Shown: positions 51,920 through 54,724 of the stretch, in pieces
Numbering within the stretch: the first letter of the stretch is position 1
Layout of the letters: each line of letters begins with the position of its first letter
NCBI GenBank assembly: GCA_029551185.1
Contig: JAKPFY010000043.1
Location: forward strand, 1-54,724
Direction: 5' to 3'
Source: Bacillota bacterium
GTDB taxonomy: Bacteria; Bacillota; SHA-98; UBA4971
DNA length: 54,724 nucleotides
Notes under the pieces: generated by a model
Told to the model about the DNA's origin: nothing
The model's input: the letters and a program-made list of their open reading frames with translations, nothing else
The model's database searches: none
Translations under genes and position numbers: made by a program

Positions 51920-53332
51920 GTGCGGAGGACTAAGATAGTGTGTACTCTCGGACCGTCGACAGACGCTCCGGGGGTATTGGAGGGTATGGTAAAGGCCGGC
52001 ATGGACGTGGCGCGCATTAACGCGTCCCACGGCACGCATGAAGAACATGCTGCGAGAATTAAGAGAGTTAGAGAGGTAGCGGAGGCTTCAGGCAAGCATG
52101 TAGGAGTGATGCTGGACCTTGCAGGCCCGAAGATCCGAACCGGCCCGATAAAAGGCGATGAAATAGAACTTGCTGAAGGGGCTATATTGGCGTTGGTTCC
52201 CGGCAATGAAGACGGAGATGAAGAGCGGGTCTATATTAATCACCCTGAATTTCTTGAATATATCACCAAAGGGAGTAGGGTCTTTCTAAATGATGGCTTG
52301 ATTGAGCTGGTAGTCGAGGAGGTAGGCGAAGAGGAAGCCAAGTGTCGCGTCGTCACAAGAGGAATCTTGGCCTCGCGAAAGGGAGTCAGCGTGCCCGGGG
52401 CTAGGATCAGTTCCGTTGGAGAAACCCGCAAAGACCTGGAAGATATTAAGTTCGCCTCTGAAATGGAAGTGGACTTCATTGCTGCTTCCTTTGTGCAGCA
52501 TGCCGACGACGTAGTGCGTATTCGAGCTCTTCTTGACGCAGAATGGTCTGACGCTCTTATTATCGCGAAAATTGAATCCAGCGAAGGCGTGGAAAACATA
52601 GAGTCGATTTTAAGGGTTGCAGATGGGATCATGGTCGCCAGAGGCGACTTAGGCATTGAAATGCCGGCTGAGCAGGTTCCGTTACTGCAAAAGAAGATTA
52701 TCGCAAGTTGTAATGTCACGGGGAAGCTTGTCATTACTGCCACGGAAATGCTGGAGTCCATGGTGTCAAATCCGAGGCCTACCAGGGCGGAAGTAACGGA
52801 TGTAGCGTGCGCGATCTTCGACGGGACTGACGCGGTCATGCTGTCTGCAGAGACTACAATAGGAAAGTACCCGGTAAGCGCAGTTGCTACAATGGCGAGG
52901 ATCGCCAAATGCACTGAGGAAGGACTGGATTGGGACAATATTATCCTCAAGAAAACTATCGGTCCTGCAAGGACTGTAGCTGATGCCATTAGTCACGCAA
53001 CATCCCAGACAGCGCACGATCTCGGAGTCAAGGCGATTCTGACTTCAACTGAGTCGGGATCCACAGCAAGAATGGTATCTAAGTACCGTCCCGCTGCACC
53101 GATAGTGGCTGCCACCCCTAACCCGAGAGTCGCTGCAAAGCTTGCGCTGGCGTGGGGTGTGATTCCTGTGGTTGTCCGTAAGGCTAAAGATACTGATGAT
53201 GTCCTGGACATCTCTACTGAAGCTGCACTTGCCCTCGGAGTGGTGGAGAAAGGGGATATGGTAATAGTCACTGCCGGTGTCCGCACGGGTATCCCAGGGA
53301 CCACGAATATGTTAAAAGTCCACAAAGTATAA
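51920..53332 (+). CDS. pyk: Pyruvate kinase
   Basis: Pyk, 470 residues, makes pyruvate and ATP from phosphoenolpyruvate. It has the N-terminal TKIVCTLGPSTD, RINASHGTHEEH (family RxNxSHG), DLAGPKIRTG, the active Lys in IIAKIESSEG, the metal-binding ARGDLGIEMP and the ATEMLESMV motif, with a standard C-terminal domain (TESGSTARMVSKYRP). The extra PEP-utiliser domain found in some Bacillota is absent. The start is GTG 51920 with GGAGGAGG. A TATAAT lies at 51859-51864 in the 78-base gap after pfkA, but it lacks a -35. Confidence 0.95.
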   Translation: MRRTKIVCTLGPSTDAPGVLEGMVKAGMDVARINASHGTHEEHAARIKRVREVAEASGKHVGVMLDLAGPKIRTGPIKGDEIELAEGAILALVPGNEDGDEERVYINHPEFLEYITKGSRVFLNDGLIELVVEEVGEEEAKCRVVTRGILASRKGVSVPGARISSVGETRKDLEDIKFASEMEVDFIAASFVQHADDVVRIRALLDAEWSDALIIAKIESSEGVENIESILRVADGIMVARGDLGIEMPAEQVPLLQKKIIASCNVTGKLVITATEMLESMVSNPRPTRAEVTDVACAIFDGTDAVMLSAETTIGKYPVSAVATMARIAKCTEEGLDWDNIILKKTIGPARTVADAISHATSQTAHDLGVKAILTSTESGSTARMVSKYRPAAPIVAATPNPRVAAKLALAWGVIPVVVRKAKDTDDVLDISTEAALALGVVEKGDMVIVTAGVRTGIPGTTNMLKVHKV

Positions 53333-53432
53333 GCATAAAGGCGGTTTTCCCGTTTTCTGCAGGAATCTGAAGTTTCATGTAGAATAGATGAACTTGCCGA
53401 GTAAATGATATATGGTAATAGCGTGGGATTTG

Positions 53433-53465
53433 AACGCGTGGTGGGGAGATTGCCAACGCGTTTTT
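53433..53465 (+). terminator. Terminator between pyk and fba
   Basis: AACGCGTGG (53433-53441) pairs with CCAACGCGTT (53453-53462, one bulge), followed by a T run from 53461 to 53465. It lies 100 bases after the pyk stop and 108 before fba. The 240-base gap otherwise shows no clear promoter. Confidence 0.55.
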
Positions 53466-53572
53466 CCTGGCGTAATAGTGACCCGGCGGGGCACAAACCG
53501 TCCCACGATCGGAACGATTTCTTTGGTAGAGAAGGATGGAAAACGATAAGTATATAAAGGAGGAACTGAATC

Positions 53573-54424
53573 ATGCCATTGGTCACAAGTCGAGAAGTTC
53601 TTAAGAAAGCGCAGGCGGAGGGGTATGCAGTAGGTGCATTCAACGCTAATAACCTAGAGTATATTCAGGCGATTATTGAAGCTGCCGAGGAGGAGAAAGC
53701 CCCTGTGATACTTCAGGCAAGCCAAGGGGCTATCAATTATGCCGGCCTGGATATGATTGTCTCCATGGTGAAGACAAAAGCTGAAGCAGCTACAGTCCCT
53801 GTTGTGCTACACCTTGATCACGGCACGAGTTTTGAGCAAAACGTCAGATGTCTCAGGGCAGGTTTCACTTCTCTTATGTTTGACGGCTCAAAGCTTCCGT
53901 ACAGTGAGAATGCAGCTATTACCCGACGGATTGTGGAGATGGCCCATGCAGTCGGCGTGCCTGTAGAAGCTGAACTGGGACAGGTGCCTACTGCCGGAAA
54001 CGTGACTATGGAAGAAGTCGAGGCGCTTATGACTGATCCGGACGAGGCTAAGAAGTTTGTGGAGGAGACCGGAGTTGATTTCTTGGCTGTGGCAGTCGGA
54101 AGCGTCCACAAGATGACATCGCAGGCTGCTAAGATTGATGCCGAGAGAACGAAAAAAATCGCGGAACTCACAGGTGTGCCTTTGGTTCTTCACGGGGCGT
54201 CCGGGGTTACGGATGAAGGGTATAAAGCCGGGATCAAAGCAGGGATATGCAAGATTAACATAGCGACGGAGCTAAATAAGGCGTTTACCAGGGGTATACA
54301 TGACGCTTTGGCAAAGAAACCTGATGAGATAGATCCTAGAAAAATTGCCGGAGTAGGCAGAGAATACATGAAGGAAGCCATTAAAGCCAAAATGAGACTG
54401 TTTGAATGTTCCGGTAAGGCCTAA
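53573..54424 (+). CDS. fba: Class II fructose-bisphosphate aldolase
   Basis: This aldolase, 283 residues, splits fructose-1,6-bisphosphate. It is a zinc enzyme: metal ligands are in HLDHGTS, VEAELGQVP, GSVHKM and LHGASGV, and the C-terminal NIATELNKAF segment binds phosphate. Its short length and FNANNLEYIQAI fit the ketose-bisphosphate aldolase (FbaA/GatY-like) group. The ribosome site is AAGGAGGAA with the ATG 8 bases on. It follows pyk after a terminator-like hairpin and precedes a second PFK by 127 bases. Confidence 0.95.
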   Translation: MPLVTSREVLKKAQAEGYAVGAFNANNLEYIQAIIEAAEEEKAPVILQASQGAINYAGLDMIVSMVKTKAEAATVPVVLHLDHGTSFEQNVRCLRAGFTSLMFDGSKLPYSENAAITRRIVEMAHAVGVPVEAELGQVPTAGNVTMEEVEALMTDPDEAKKFVEETGVDFLAVAVGSVHKMTSQAAKIDAERTKKIAELTGVPLVLHGASGVTDEGYKAGIKAGICKINIATELNKAFTRGIHDALAKKPDEIDPRKIAGVGREYMKEAIKAKMRLFECSGKA

Positions 54425-54551
54425 GATTCAGGGATTCTTCGCTATAACGGCAACCTTATTGATAAAATGATGATCACACGCCTGCAACTTTAGTTGTGGA
54501 GTCGTTCTGATGAGGCTCATATGTTATAAGGAGAAGGGATGATACTGTAAC

Positions 54552-54724
54552 ATGGCTGAGATTAAGAGAATAGGTGTTTTGACCGGCGGCGGAGACTCAT
54601 CCGGTCTGAATGCCGCCATTCGCGGTGTCGTTATGAGGGCTGCGGACTACGGGTATGAAGTCCTTGGGATCCAGGAAGGATGGAAAGGATTAGTAAATGG
54701 AGATGTTGAGCCTATTGGCGTTGA
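54552..54724 (+). CDS. Second 6-phosphofructokinase (3' end outside window)
   Basis: The first 57 codons of a second PFK-family gene. It opens [25 protein letters not shown], the nucleotide loop, followed by [24 protein letters not shown]. The loop reads GGGDSSG where pfkA has GGDAPG and many PPi/ATP enzymes have GGGDCPG, so it belongs to a different subgroup than the pfkA at 50843. Whether it uses ATP or pyrophosphate cannot be read from this fragment. A possible AGGAG site lies about 20 bases before the ATG, unusually far. Confidence 0.85.
   Translation, partial: MAEIKRIGVLTGGGDSSGLNAAIRGVVMRAADYGYEVLGIQEGWKGLVNGDVEPIGV

Noticed and set aside
52240-52989. 249-codon minus-strand frame inside pyk
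   Set aside because: Shadow of pyruvate kinase, whose active-site motifs are in the plus frame.

Overview
The window looks like a piece of chromosome from a spore-forming, Gram-positive-type bacterium (Bacillota, probably an uncultured or thermophilic lineage). The evidence is a stage II sporulation gene (spoIIP), a DUF1657 gene of the kind found with spore genes, an RsbR/S/T/X stressosome set, tRNA-dependent glutamine formation (gatCAB with gltX and tRNA-Gln), frequent GTG/TTG starts behind strong GGAGG-type ribosome sites, and a mid-range G+C content. I cannot name the species. I saw no phage, transposase, integrase, CRISPR or rRNA; the region reads as stable core chromosome.

Layout. 1-5 kb: end of ligA, then gatC-gatA-gatB, tightly overlapped. 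5-9 kb: an EamA exporter, then on the minus strand a two-component pair and a small exported protein with a glycine tetrad repeat and a CPFC motif. 9-17.5 kb: phosphoglucomutase/phosphomannomutase, a TrmB-type regulator with a P2-type cation ATPase, a membrane diguanylate cyclase, and alpha-glucan phosphorylase (minus). 17.5-28 kb: a DRG/Obg-type GTPase, a leaderless beta-lactamase-fold protein, DUF1657, DUF2148, a GalT-like transferase, glycogen synthase, an MFS carrier, an Lrp/AsnC regulator with a phased repeat array, and a three-gene ABC importer. 28-36.6 kb: an ATP-grasp ligase, QueT, flavin reductase, a TPR protein, an amidohydrolase, spoIIP, a free-standing starch-binding module and gltX. 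36.7-41 kb: tRNA-Gln, the stressosome operon ending in a diguanylate cyclase, tRNA-Glu. 41-45 kb: DUF1614, a second starch-binding module, two peptidases and a small protein. 45-54.7 kb: dnaE, DUF2007, accD-accA, pfkA, pyk, fba and the start of a second phosphofructokinase.

How the genes fit together. (1) Glycogen: phosphoglucomutase, GlgA, GlgP, a GalT-like enzyme and two leaderless CBM25-like modules suggest intracellular glycogen storage. (2) Signalling: the best candidate for an unusual system is the rsbR-rsbS-rsbT-rsbX operon. Its last gene joins an RsbU-type N-terminal (RsbT-docking) domain to GAF-GGDEF, so stress sensing would feed c-di-GMP instead of a sigma-B cascade. Stressosome modules next to diguanylate cyclases have a precedent in Moorella, but the fusion is worth testing. 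(3) Translation: GatCAB, GluRS, tRNA-Gln and tRNA-Glu lie in one window, consistent with the indirect Gln-tRNA route. (4) Glycolysis and fatty-acid synthesis: accDA-pfkA-pyk-fba-pfk form a lower-carbon block behind dnaE.

All functional calls rest on reading motifs and on family knowledge; no database search was run. Promoters, terminators and operators are read by eye.
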